Positions 10,629 to 21,607 of a stretch of 64,000 nucleotides of DNA are shown here, in pieces. The position numbers and the translations under genes are program-made. The DNA is from Brachypodium distachyon (lineage: Eukaryota; Streptophyta; Magnoliopsida; Poales; Poaceae): positions 2,752,001 through 2,816,000 of the forward strand of contig NC_016135.3 in the NCBI RefSeq assembly GCF_000005505.3. Reading direction: 5' to 3'. The notes below the pieces were generated by a model, which worked only from the letters and a program-made list of their open reading frames with translations, made no database searches and was not told where the DNA came from. Each line of letters begins with the position of its first letter. The stretch's first letter is position 1.

Positions 10629-13606
10629 TGAAGCGACCGCCCCCGTACACGGGTTCGATCTCTGTGCTTTAGTGCTAGTCCCTGGATCGACTCACTAGCA
10701 CACACAGTTTCGAGATGTAATATCATAGAACAAAGGTCTCAATATTACAACGAATCATACAGAATTTAAAAAAATGGTACTTACAACTCGCATAACCACA
10801 CGGGTTAGCTGAAAATGAAACAACTGTTTAGCAGCGGAAAGCGAAAGATACAAGGGGACATCAACACCACGGTGAGAGCGTGTTGGAATGTAGGCCCGTA
10901 ACCCAAACAAGCAGAATGTACATCTTACTCGTCGTCGGAGTTTCCTGCATCATTAAACGATGCAGCCACTAGGGTCAATACATTGAATGTATAGGCAAGA
11001 TTCACTAGGAGTTATATCAGAGCCTACCAAGTATATGCATAATGTGGCAAAGTGGGGTTCAAGGCTATTTGCATAAAAGCTTAGTTATTGAATCCTATCT
11101 TTTAATCAAATAGAATTTTATCACTATTGGACACGGGGTAGACACACCCATGCTCCTATTAACCTAGAGCACATTGAAGTGGATTCATCAAGTGCTCCTA
11201 CCCTGTTCAACCATTCATTTTATTTAAGAAATTGGAATGAGTGAGACTTTCCTTACAGCTCCACATCTAGTCGCTCAAATTGTCCGTTGCCGGGGACACG
11301 CCTAAGTACTTAGTTTTGACGCTCTCGAGAGTTTGTACACATTCCCCACAAGAAACCGACGTGTTAATCCCTTGTTGTCCTCAGGGTAGAGTAGCAACGG
11401 CATCGATTACGAGATTTTCAGAGGTAATTCCCTAAACCACGAGAGAATCACGCTCCCCCTACACGGCTACCTCAGTACAATTCCTCAGGTCTAGGTTCAT
11501 ATAACTTACTCTTGTCTCGCCAGAGCCCATATAGCATTGTGGTTGTACTGAAAGCTACTAAATAGGAAACTAGTCCAGTCTCGGTTACACCAGGTGGCAT
11601 TCCAAATTTGCAACGTAGGTGCTCCCCGAATCCACGGAAGAGACGTCCATGGACGATCCATTCCTGAATCCATAGGAACTCGACTCAGAGGGACCCATAG
11701 AAATGGACTTGACGCCGTTAATCCTCAAAATCTTCAAAGCAGCCCACCCAGGATGGTCCATTGAATTAGTTGTTTTGCCTTACATCTAATAAAACATTTC
11801 ATGCCGCCAAAGGCATAACAATATCATAATGTAGTTATTTCCCCCACGATACTATCATAGCTTAGCATTCAACTACAATCGACGGCAATTTTGGTTGTAA
11901 GGAAATGGCGAGGGTAAACTAGACTACCTGGGATTTATAGCTAGCATAGAAGTACGAGTAATAATCCTAATGCATCTAATAAAACAGCTAGTGCATAGTA
12001 AAATTATTTAGGAGAATGATCAAAGTGAACTTGCCTTGTCCAAGGTTGTGGTAGTTCTCGCACTCTTCGCAACAACAAAGAATACACTCCACACAATCTA
12101 AAATAAAAGAAACATACACACAATAAACACAACATTCAATACAAAAAGCATGCCATGATGCATATGTTATGATGATGCACACAAAGGTTACCTCCAAAGT
12201 AAAAAGTTTTGTTTCTGTTTTGAAAAGTCTTTCAAATAATTTGGACAGAGTATACACCAATAAGGAGTTAATAAATATGCATGAAACAAGGACAGGGTTT
12301 AAATTAAAAGATTGTGTGGTTTTCGCAACATAAAGCAAGATTTAAACTTGTATGCCATTATTATTCACAAAATAATTTCTCTTCTGGTCCTAATGGACAG
12401 AGAACAAGCTTAAACAATTTTACAACAAGCTAACATGCTCAGAACTATTTTGAAACAATTCATTTGAAATTTAAACCATATTGAACCATTCTGTAAAAAT
12501 TCTTCTGACTAAGTTGTTCAAAACTGAAATTAGACAGTGCCAAAATATTCTACAAGTTGTGACAATTCCAGAAAGGTGCGGAACACAAATTTTGGACAAA
12601 CGGTTTAAAAGATATGATGCTTTGAAGTTGTAGGGTCTTTTCTACAAAAGTGCATTATCTATTTAGGCCGAAAATTAAACTAAAATTGCTCTGCCACGTG
12701 GCGGAACCTGATTGGCCAGAACCTAGGGTTCCTGGCCGGCGCGAGCTCGCCTGACGGCGGCGGCGCAAGGGTGCGGGGAGAACCTCACCGGAACGGCGGC
12801 GAATCGCGAAGAACGGCGACGGCAGCAACGAACTCCGGCGAGCAATTAATCCCTAACCAATGCGAAATTGGACGTGGGGTTTGGGGGAAGTGGTAGAGGA
12901 GTTCGGGGGCTTCGGGGTGACGTGAACGGACTCGGGGATAGGAGCTCATGCGCGAAGGAATCGAAGGTGGAGTCGTGGGTGAAGTCGGAGTCGTGCGCAG
13001 CGTGGACTCCGGGCGGCAATTGGAGAAGATGACGCGCAGGGTCCACCGGTCAGTGGCCGCGGGCAGCTCAGGCTGGCTGAGCCGGTCGGTCCGGTCCTGT
13101 TCGGCCGGTTCGGTCCGGTTTTCTCCGGTTTTCTTCGGTTTTTCCTTTTCTTTTATCTATTTTTTGCTTTTGAACCTCAAAATTGACTCGAAGCTCCAAA
13201 TCACTCCAAATAAAATGCAACAAAATTTGTAAAATCATATTTTCATATGATCTAACTTTTGGAACAAGAATTTCCCCAAAATAAAATATTTAAAAATATA
13301 TTTGCCTATAACATGGCTTTTAGGGCCCTTAGGCTATCAAAATAAATTATTTTTCAAAATAGTTTCAAAAGACAACGTATGGGATAGCTTTATATATGCA
13401 TTAAATCCCTTTTTATAACAATACGCTCATGGGTTAAAATGCAAATAATCAAAAGCCAGATCAAATCCCAAATTCAAATAAAAGCATTTTTGCAAGAGGG
13501 TTTTCTGGGCAAAAAATTTGGGTTTTCAAATGTGGTTAAATGCAGAGTGACATGATGCTCATGATATGCAATGCGTATGAAGGGTTTTGAAAATTGGGAT
13601 GTTACA
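10629..13606 (-). repeat. gypsy G2 5' LTR (2,978 bp, subfamily A1)
   Basis: Runs on the minus strand from TGTAACATCCCAATTTTC at 13606 to GCGGTCGCTTCA at 10629. It has the family layout: an AT-rich start, a CT/GC-rich leader block (about 12660-13130), then the long 3' half. Its opening matches the LTRs at 29497 and 45081 (subfamily A1) better than those at 15927 and 56325 (A2). Confidence 0.88.
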
Positions 13607-14066
13607 ACCTCTCATATTCTCTACTCATCTACACTTTCATGACCTTACCCCCATTTCGAAAGTTTTCAAACATCCGTCTCCTTTTTCAAAAAAATAATTA
13701 TTCTTACCTTAGAAGATGAAGATGACCAGTGGAGCGATGCTACATCAAGGTTTCAACAAGGATTCCCGATGTTTTCGACCGATAAAGTTGTGATGAAATG
13801 GAAGATGTCAAGATGACCTTGATAGGATTATAACCCCTTGGTATAGAGTTACCCGTTAGATAACGCAATTTGTGAGCTGTCATTTTTTAGATTTATTGAC
13901 AGCTACAAATAAAATTATTTGGATAACAAAACTTTTGGTTTTCGGGTAATAGACATTTTCTTTCCCCTTGGATCCATTCTTTCCTATCTGAAAACCTAGT
14001 AGTTGGACAGCAAAGTGAGGAAGCAATTACAAGCCCAGCCTATTATGTATTCTCGACGAAGCCAAA
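13607..14066. other. unassigned 460-bp segment at G2/G3 junction
   Basis: No open frame, repeat or known family is recognised here. It occupies the place where the G3 5' LTR should be and stops immediately before the G3 primer-site-like sequence. It could be flanking DNA left after a deletion, or internal sequence of another element. Confidence 0.5.
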
Positions 14067-14078
14067 TTGTATCAGAGC
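14067..14078 (+). other. G3 primer-binding-site remnant
   Basis: TTGTATCAGAGC differs at one base from the TGGTATCAGAGC site, and is followed by the same ATTGTGTTGC leader as in G1. No LTR end precedes it, so the breakpoint that removed the 5' LTR lies at this site. Confidence 0.8.
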
Positions 14079-14459
14079 ATTGTGTTGCCTGTATTAACGT
14101 GACCCTAGCTTGGACTAGACCAAAAGAGACCCTAGGATTTTTCTATGCATTTCATACCCCTTTGAGTTTGCATATTGAATTTCATTCATGTTCATCTACA
14201 CTTGCAAATCATATCATTGTTTAGTAGATACATACTACATGTATTTTACTTCATATTACACTTGTAATATTATCCCTTCATGTGCATTTTCAGACTTTCT
14301 ATGCATTTATGTCAATCTCATACTACACTGTTATGTTTCCACCGTTGCATTTAGTCTTCATGTTTGCATAACATACACACCACCTTGTGATGGTTACCTT
14401 TATGCATTTATCTACTTGAGCATATAACTGATTCTCTCCTTCCACCAAAAATATTGTAG

Positions 14460-15369
14460 ATGAACAACCCACTGAATTTCGGCGACGAACCTCCCTTCAC
14501 TCACGTCCACTACCCAATGACCGAGGACGACATCCCCTTCGGAAGGCAGTTGGCGGTGTTGTGCACGACGCTACACCTGGCAGCACCTTGCTTCCGAGGA
14601 TGCGCCGAGCGGTGGGATCACAGGGAGGAGCACGCCGCTGTGAGATTGAGACCGAGATCAAGGGACGGGCAGTTGTTCCAATGACGCCCGACATCATCTT
14701 CTCCGTGCACTACCCCGACTTCATGCTGGGTTGCAGTTCACTATGCAGCATGCGATAGCGCGTGTGTGCGAAGCATACCATGACAACCTGCCACAGGACT
14801 CTGTCTTCCATAGCTTCGGGAGGCGAGTTGTTGGCGACGATTCCGTGGGTCCGGACGTCCTAGGAGAGGACCCATACATGAAGGATGTCCAGTTTCAAGC
14901 ATTGGAGCGGAACACAGTGGATATGGGAAAGTGCCTCTACAATGAGATGACCCGAGCGGACATCGTTGAGGAGGAGGTGGGAGTACTCAAGGGACAACTG
15001 GCGCAGCAAGCGACTGAGCTGACTCGTAGGGGGACCGCCATCCTGAGCATGCACGAATTCATGGAGCAAATCTTGTACGAGAAGGACCTTCTGCAGCTCA
15101 ACTTCGATCAGCTCCAAGCTCAAGTCGACGCCGCAGCCCCTGCACCTGCACCAGCACCGGCACCGGCTCCGCCACCCCCTCAGGATAAGGAGATGGAGCC
15201 ACAGGAGGAGGAGCGTCAGGAGGCGCAGGAGATGGACACTCCCACCACCAACACCCGTTCCATGGCGAGGACCTCCGGAGCCACCAACTTCGTCGCCCTT
15301 CCTTACACTCAGTTCGGAGCCCGCCAAACTATCTATCTTATTATATTCGTTAATCGTGCTAGTCATTGA
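14460..15369 (+). pseudogene. G3 ORF0, frameshifted
   Basis: Begins MNNPLNFGDEPPFTHVHYP and matches the G2 ORF0. The frame shifts near 14610 and again near 14728, so the product is spread over three frames. The last 639 bases stay open and include the coiled-coil part, an Ala-Pro repeat (residues PAPAPAPAP, not in G2) and the acidic EPQEEERQEAQEMD tail. The normal stop after the final Leu-Pro has changed from TAG to TAC, so the frame runs on about 20 codons. Confidence 0.82.
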
Positions 15370-15633
15370 CCATGCCATCTTTGTGGTATGACAATGTAGA
15401 TTCGTGTGTTTGCTTGCGACTATTTGCTTATGATTTAGGCTTGTATGCCTCATGAACTACTTGCCTTTGGATATTAATGCTTAGTGGTTGTGTTACTCGT
15501 TTGTGTTTAAATTGCTATGCTTGTGATATGCTTGCTTATTATGATTGTTAATTATATGCTTGTGTTGTGGGGCTTAGTATTTTCTCTTAGATCCTGTCTA
15601 TCTATTATCCTCATCTATGCTGTCCCAAAACAA

Positions 15634-15926
15634 ATGCCGCTGAGACGTGAACCTCGCAGTAATGCTGCCGACAACAATGAGGGGCAAGACAACAATGCCG
15701 CCACCATGCAACAACCGTTAGCAGCCCAGACCCAGATACTGCAAGCACTCATCCAGCAGATGAACAACAATCAGAACAACAACAACAACCAGCACCAATA
15801 CCCACCACCTCAAGTCGACATGTTAACCCGTTTTTTGAGATTGCGCCCACCTACCTTCACCAGCTCTTCTGAACCAATAGTGGCTGATGATTGGCTTCGC
15901 TCTGTCAGCAAGTGCCTAGTAACTGT
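15634..15926 (+). pseudogene. G3 gag, N-terminal piece
   Basis: Starts MPLRREPRSNAADNNEGQD with the Asn/Gln-rich region and the RPPTFTSSSEPIVADDWLR segment also seen in G2. It ends at the ACTGT target site where the solo LTR at 15927 entered. Gag continues at 19301. The ATG at 15634 is chosen by match with the G2 gag start. Confidence 0.88.
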
Positions 15927-18900
15927 TGTAACATCTCAAAAATTCAAACTCTTCCATATGCATTGCACTCATGAGCATCATACCACAATTGCATATTTAG
16001 ATCAATTTTTGAATCCCAAAAGATTTTTGAAAAGGTTTTATTCCCTTTTAAACCCTAGGTTTTCACCCATTTGAGCCTTGGATCTTTAAACCATTAGGGT
16101 TTATCTATAAAAGGGGTTTATTGCATAAATAAGCTATCCCATAATTTTTGCGTATTTATTTGGAGTTGAAAAACTATTTTATATAAATAGATATCTAAAG
16201 GCATTTATAGGGAAAATGTATTTTTATATATTTTATTTGGAAGGGAAATTGGTCCCAAAAGTTGAATCATATTATGATATGATTTTACAAATTTTCTGAA
16301 ATTTATTTGGATCAATTTGGAGTTCAAAATCAAAAGATAGCAAAAAAAACAGAAAAGGGAAAAGAAAAGAAAAAAAAAAGAAAACCGGACCGGCCCAGCC
16401 AAGTTGGACTGAACTGGCCCAGTCCCGATCGCAGACCGACCGACCTAGCCGGCCCGCAGCGCGCGCCCACGCGCCGAGCCACCAACAGGTGGGGCCCACC
16501 TATCGGGGTCGTCTTCCCCGCAGGGAAGGTGCCCAAGCATCACGCGTGTGACTGCCGCACGCGCCCATCACGCCGGCGACGCCGCCCCGTCCCATCCCGT
16601 GCTCCCCGCGACTTGCCGCCCGCGTCCCTATAAAGCCCGAGGCCTGCGCATTCTTTTCCCTCTCTTGCTCCCTCGTTTCCACGCACCCACGCTGCCCAAT
16701 TCCTCGCCGGAGAAGCTCGGACGGCGCCGCGTCTTTTGGTCGCCGCCGACAAGCTTGGTGAACCTACCTCGCCACCGCTTGCACCTCTCTTCTCCTCTCT
16801 CTCTCGCGCACGTTGTGATGCGGTTCTTTTCTCCCTTTGCGCATCGCAGCTCACCGTCGACCACTGCCCGAAGCTCCGCCGCCGGCCGCCACCTTCACGT
16901 CGTTCTAGGCGTGGATCCCGTTGCCCACGAGCCTCGCCGACCCCGTCATCGTCTTTGCCCCGTCGAGCCGCACCCCGACGACCGCTTCCCCGAGCCCAAG
17001 GACCCCCGGAACGCCCCGCGCCGCCGTCCCCGAGCCGTCGCCGCCGTTCGCCGGAACCCTAGCCGGACTGGAGGTGAGCCCGAAGCTCCTTGACCGTTGG
17101 ATCTCGGCCAACGGCCGAGCTTAGATCAACCCAATCGAAGGCATATCCTTCGATCTGGGCCGTCCTTGTGTATTAAGTTAGATCCAACGGTCGAGGTTTA
17201 ATTTAAATCCCGAACCGGTATCGTATAATTAGGAACCGGTCTGCGATCGGGACTGGGCCTCTATTAAAATGAAAACTTAATCCCCGGTTAAATTAAATGG
17301 CAGTTTTGCAGAAAAACCCCTAGAACTTCAAATGCTTATAACTTTTAAACCACTAGGCCAAATTTGACAAATTTTACCTTTCTGGAAAGCTCTCAAATTT
17401 GATAAAAAATTATGGAGCTATTTCAGAATAGGGTTTAATACCATTTAATTCATAACTAATGATTTAAAAATATTTTTGACTTGAAACCAGTGCCTAAAAT
17501 TTTTTTTTAATGTCCTCTGTTCATTTGGAATAGAAACATAAATTTTTGATTTAATGTTTTGGCTATTTATTTTAAAAGCTTTGTAAGAGGCTCTAATTTA
17601 GCTTTAATTTGAAAACCCTAACTTGGCGTTTCTTTTTGGTTTAATTTTGATTAAACCTTTTGACCAGAGAATTAAATATTGTATGCCTAAGAAACTGAAA
17701 CCCTTACTCGACAAATAAAATAAACCAAATCATGTCACATGCTTGCATTGCATCATAGCATACCTTCTTTTGTCGTGATGTGAATTGTGTGTTTATGTAT
17801 GTATATGCTTGTTTATTTTAGTTTACTCGGAGAGCGAACCTTGTGACCGTGACGAGTGTTTGAACTCCAACTGCTACCAAGGCAAGTTCACTTTGACCAT
17901 TATCTCATTATTTTATTATGCACTAGTTTTTATTAGTTGCATTGATACGAATATTATTGTACCTATGCTAGCTATGATTCCCTAGTAGTATAGGATACCC
18001 TTGCCATGTCCTTACCACCAATTGCCATCGTAGTAGTCAAATATGCTATGATAGTATACGAGGGTGGTATTATTACAATGTGATGTTATTGAATTAAAGT
18101 ATGATTTTCCTAGTGTATGGCAAAACAAATAATTCAATGAACCGTCCTGGGTGGGCTGCTTTGAGTATTCGAGATGTTATGCGACGTCAGGTCCATTTAT
18201 ATGGGTCCCTCTGAGTCGAGTCCCCGTGGATTCGGGGATGGATCGTCCAAGGACGTCTCCTCGTGGATTCGGGGAGCGCTTGCGTCACAAATGTGGAATG
18301 CCACCCGGGGTAACCAGAGACTAGACTAGTTTCCTGTTTAGTAGCTTCTAGTACAACCACAAGCTAAATGGGCTCTGGCTGGATGGAGTAAGAAATATGA
18401 ACCCAGATCCGAGGGATTGTAATGAGGTAGCTGTGTAGGTGGGAGCGCGAGTCCCTCAGGTGGTCTGGGGGATTATGTTCTGAAAATTCTTGAAGTCGAT
18501 GCCGTTGCTACTCTACCCCGAGGACAGCAAGGGATTAACACGTCAATTTCTTGTGGGGAATGTGTACAACCTCTCAAGAGTGTCAAACTAAGTACTTAGC
18601 CGTGTCCCCGGTTACGGACATTTATGAGCAACTAGATTTTGGGGGTTGTAAGGAAGGTCTCACTCATTCCAATTTCCTAATAAAATGAATGGATTGAACT
18701 GGGTAGGAGAATTGATGTGTCTACTCAATGTGCTCTAGGTTAATAGGAGCATGGGTATGTCTACCTCGTGTCCAATAGAGATAAAACTATTTAGTTAAAA
18801 ATGATAGGATGAAACATTAATGCTTTTACGCAAATAGCCAAACCCCACCTAGCCAAATTATGCATGTACTTGGTAGGTCCTTTTATAACCTCTGGTGAAC

Positions 18901-19295
18901 TTGCCAATACATTCAATGTATTGACCACGTAGTGGCTACAATTAATAATGCAGGTGAATCTGACGAAGAGTGAGGTTCGTCGATGTTCTTTCGGTCATGT
19001 GTTTACATTCCAACATGCTCTCTCCTTTGGGAGTAGTTGTGGCCCATTTGCTATACCTTTCCGCTGCAAGTTTTTGAAACATTATTTTGATATGTTGAAA
19101 CAGCATTTGGTTATGCTGCCCCGAGGGGTCATGCAAGTTTGTAAGTACAATTAAGTTCTGGATGATGCGATGTAATAAATTACTTTAACCTTTGAATCTT
19201 GATATTACATCTTGAAACTGTGTGTGCTAGTGAGTCGATCCAGGAATTAGCACATTAAGCACAGAGATCGAACCCTGTAGGGGGCGGTTGCTTCA
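15927..19295 (+). repeat. solo gypsy LTR in G3 gag (3,369 bp, subfamily A2)
   Basis: TGTAACATCTCAAAAATTC to GGGGCGGTTGCTTCA, flanked on both sides by ACTGT (15922-15926 and 19296-19300), a perfect 5-bp duplication. Removing the LTR and one duplication copy restores the gag sequence seen in G2. No internal sequence is present, so this is a product of LTR-LTR recombination. It contains a TATA box at 16629-16635, a short upstream frame at 16818 and a splice-donor-like GAGGTGAGC at 17071. Confidence 0.95.
16629..16635 (+). promoter_or_regulatory. TATA box of gypsy A2 LTR
   Basis: TATAAAG in a GC-rich context, followed by a CT-rich leader. The equivalent motif is at 57009-57015 in G6 and, on the minus strand, near 28366-28371 in the LTR at 25778. 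It probably marks the U3/R start. Confidence 0.65.
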
Positions 19296-19300
19296 ACTGT

Positions 19301-20051
19301 GGGCTGCACTGAGGCAGAAAAAGTGAGGTTTGACGCTCACTTACTCGAAGGAACCGCCACAGCTTGATGGGAGACTTATCAAATCACCACCCCCATGGAA
19401 GAGGTCACATGGGAGATGTCCCAGGACGCTTTCTGCACTGCCCACATCTCTGCGGGCATGCTGAGCCTGAAGAAGAGAGAGTTCCACAAGCTGAGGCAAG
19501 GGAACCGCACGGTGTCTGAATACATGGAGACATTCAACAAGCTGTCTCGCTACGTTCCTGATGACGTCAACACTGACACCAAGCGTCGTGAGAGGTTTTT
19601 GGATGGATTGAACAACGAGCTGGCTATTCAATTGGCTGTTGTCTACATGCCTACTTACCAGTCTCTGATGGACAAGGCTATCATCCTAGAGAATAAGCAG
19701 AATCAGATGGAGAACCACAGGAAGAGGCCTCACCATGGAAATAACCACGCCGGTTCACACCAGAAGCCGCGCACCTCTTATGACAGTAGTGGCAGCTCTT
19801 CGATGGTTAAGCATAGGAACCACCACCAGAATCACCATGGAGGAAGTGGACATCACCATCGCCATGGAGGACAAGGACACAACCACCAGGGAAACAATGG
19901 CAACAGGCACCACCAGCATCACCAGCACCAACACTCACGCCAGAAGAACAACAATGGGTATGGCAATGGCCAAAGCAATGGAGGCAACCTAGGACAGAAC
20001 CGCAACACCAGCAGGGACCTGAGCCAGGTGGAATGCTTCAAGTGTCACAAG
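19301..20051 (+). pseudogene. G3 gag, central and C-terminal piece
   Basis: Continues gag after the solo LTR. It contains the retrotransposon Gag core (FHKLRQGNRTVSEYMETFNK, followed by LSRYVPDD) and a long His/Asn/Gly-rich linker. It ends at the start of the zinc knuckle (CFKCHK), where the copia solo LTR entered at ACAAG. Before that there is one open frame. Confidence 0.9.
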
Positions 20052-21378
20052 TGTTGGGAATATGCCCTAGAGGCAATCATGTATGATGTAATTCCCAATG
20101 TATTCATAAATATTATTAAGTTGTCCTTGTTTGAACATCTGATATGTATCACTGAATATGTGATTTGATTGTGGAACTATGTATTCATGTTGTTCATACT
20201 AAATTGTCCTTAGTCATTGAGGTTGTGCTGGACACATAACCTAGACTAATGTGAAAGTTGGCTGATGACTCGGTTCCACTTGTCATGGGCATGGTGATGT
20301 CATTCCAGCTTACACGGACTCGGCTAAAGAGTTTAGCGAGTCGGACTGACCCATATTGAGATGCAACGAGTAGGTCGTCATTTGCATGTCTCAATCAATG
20401 TAATCCTTAGACCTGAGGTTATCGCACAATCCGAGTTGTGGATCACCAACTTAGATTCTGTCAAACGTTGTTCCGTAACAGGGCAGTTATAAAGGCAGAG
20501 TTCGGGTTGACTGAGAATCAAGCTGTGTGATGTGGATAACCAAAATGGGATTTTGCCCCTCCGACTGGAGAGATATTCTCTGGGCCCTCTCGAGTGATAT
20601 GATTCGGGAAGCATGGCCATGCGCGACTTGGTTAACTGTTAACCGGGTCGATTGACTAAGAGTTAGTCGGATGAATCGTATATCACAAATCGAGAAGAGA
20701 GTTGAACTATTAAAAGGATGACGATTAATCGCCTATAATTTGACAAGGTATATCGTGAGGCAAAAGGGACTAAGACGTATGTCACATTGGAAGGTACGTC
20801 GTCATGACTCGATGGTACTTGGGAATCGGCACGTTCTGCTAGGAGCCGCTACCGATTGATCGATTGAGAGTCGGACTCCAATCGTGTCCAAGTCGCCATG
20901 AGCCTGCGGGGTCACACACTTAAGAGCGGGAGCAAGTATTTGATCGGGTTGGACCCGAACTGGAATTGGGCTGACAATGCGAGTTGGACTCGCAGAGTGG
21001 ATGGGCCACAAGTGCTGGAGCCCACTTCCACTCGGTATATAAGCAGGGGCGTGGGATGCCTAAGGGTAACGGTTTTTCCACTCTCATGCGTTGAGAACCC
21101 TAGCCCGATTCAGTTCAACCGTCGCACCGGACCTAGCAGTCCGCCGCCGGAGCTCCTCCTCGCACGTGTGGATACCGGCAGAGGTGCTGTACGTTCAGCA
21201 CTTCGACGATCGCGGGATTGGATCGGCTGGATCGGATCGAGGGACTGCACTGCATCAAGGCGCCGCATCGATAATTCGCAACTGCGCGTCTAGTGGTAAT
21301 CCTCGTGGCCTTCTACCTCGGCTAGATCTTGGGAGTTCGCGTAGGAAAAGTTTTTGTTTATCTCTACGCGCCCCTTCA
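20052..21378 (+). repeat. solo copia LTR in G3 zinc knuckle (1,327 bp)
   Basis: TGTTGGGAATATGCC to CCCCTTCA, flanked by ACAAG at 20047-20051 and 21379-21383. It is the same family as the element at 1-6844. It splits the gag CCHC knuckle: CFKCHK is on the left and MGHYSNDCP on the right. TATA box at 21036-21042. Confidence 0.96.
21036..21042 (+). promoter_or_regulatory. TATA box of solo copia LTR
   Basis: TATATAA, equivalent to the motif at 5853-5859 in the intact element. Confidence 0.65.
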
Positions 21379-21383
21379 ACAAG

Positions 21384-21607
21384 ATGGGACACTACTCCAA
21401 TGACTGCCCCGAAAAGTTCAACAAGGTGGGAAACAAGCCCAAACCGTTCTAGAAGGGCAATGTGAACCACGTCAACGTGGAGGAAATCACGGAGGAGCAA
21501 GGTATCGTAATCGGCACCGTCCGCCTTAATACTTTTGAAGCACTCGTACTGTTTGATACTGGTGCATCGTATTCTTTCATCTCAAGGAGTTTTGTGCATA
21601 GGAATGG
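21384..21607 (+). pseudogene. G3 zinc knuckle end and protease start
   Basis: Resumes the knuckle (GHYSNDCP), then has an in-frame TAG at 21450-21452. The aspartic protease follows with an intact active site (LFDTGASYSFIS). It ends at the AATGG target site of the next solo LTR. Protease continues at 22957. Confidence 0.88.

Larger units (their letters stand above)
8816..13606 (-). mobile_element. Ty3/gypsy element G2, truncated (LTR, ORF0, start of gag)
   Basis: In minus-strand order: 5' LTR (13606-10629), primer site, leader, ORF0, spacer, gag start, then an abrupt end at about 8816. Everything downstream in the element, including all of pol and the 3' LTR, is missing. It lies opposite G1 and forms an inverted repeat with it. 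Base 13607 onward (ACCTC) is the expected target duplication, but no partner is seen. Confidence 0.88.

Noticed and set aside
13607..13611. ACCTC as partner of ACCTT at 32764 (target duplication of one element)
   Set aside because: They differ at the last base, and the LTR at 13606 is in opposite orientation to the one at 32763. Probably chance.
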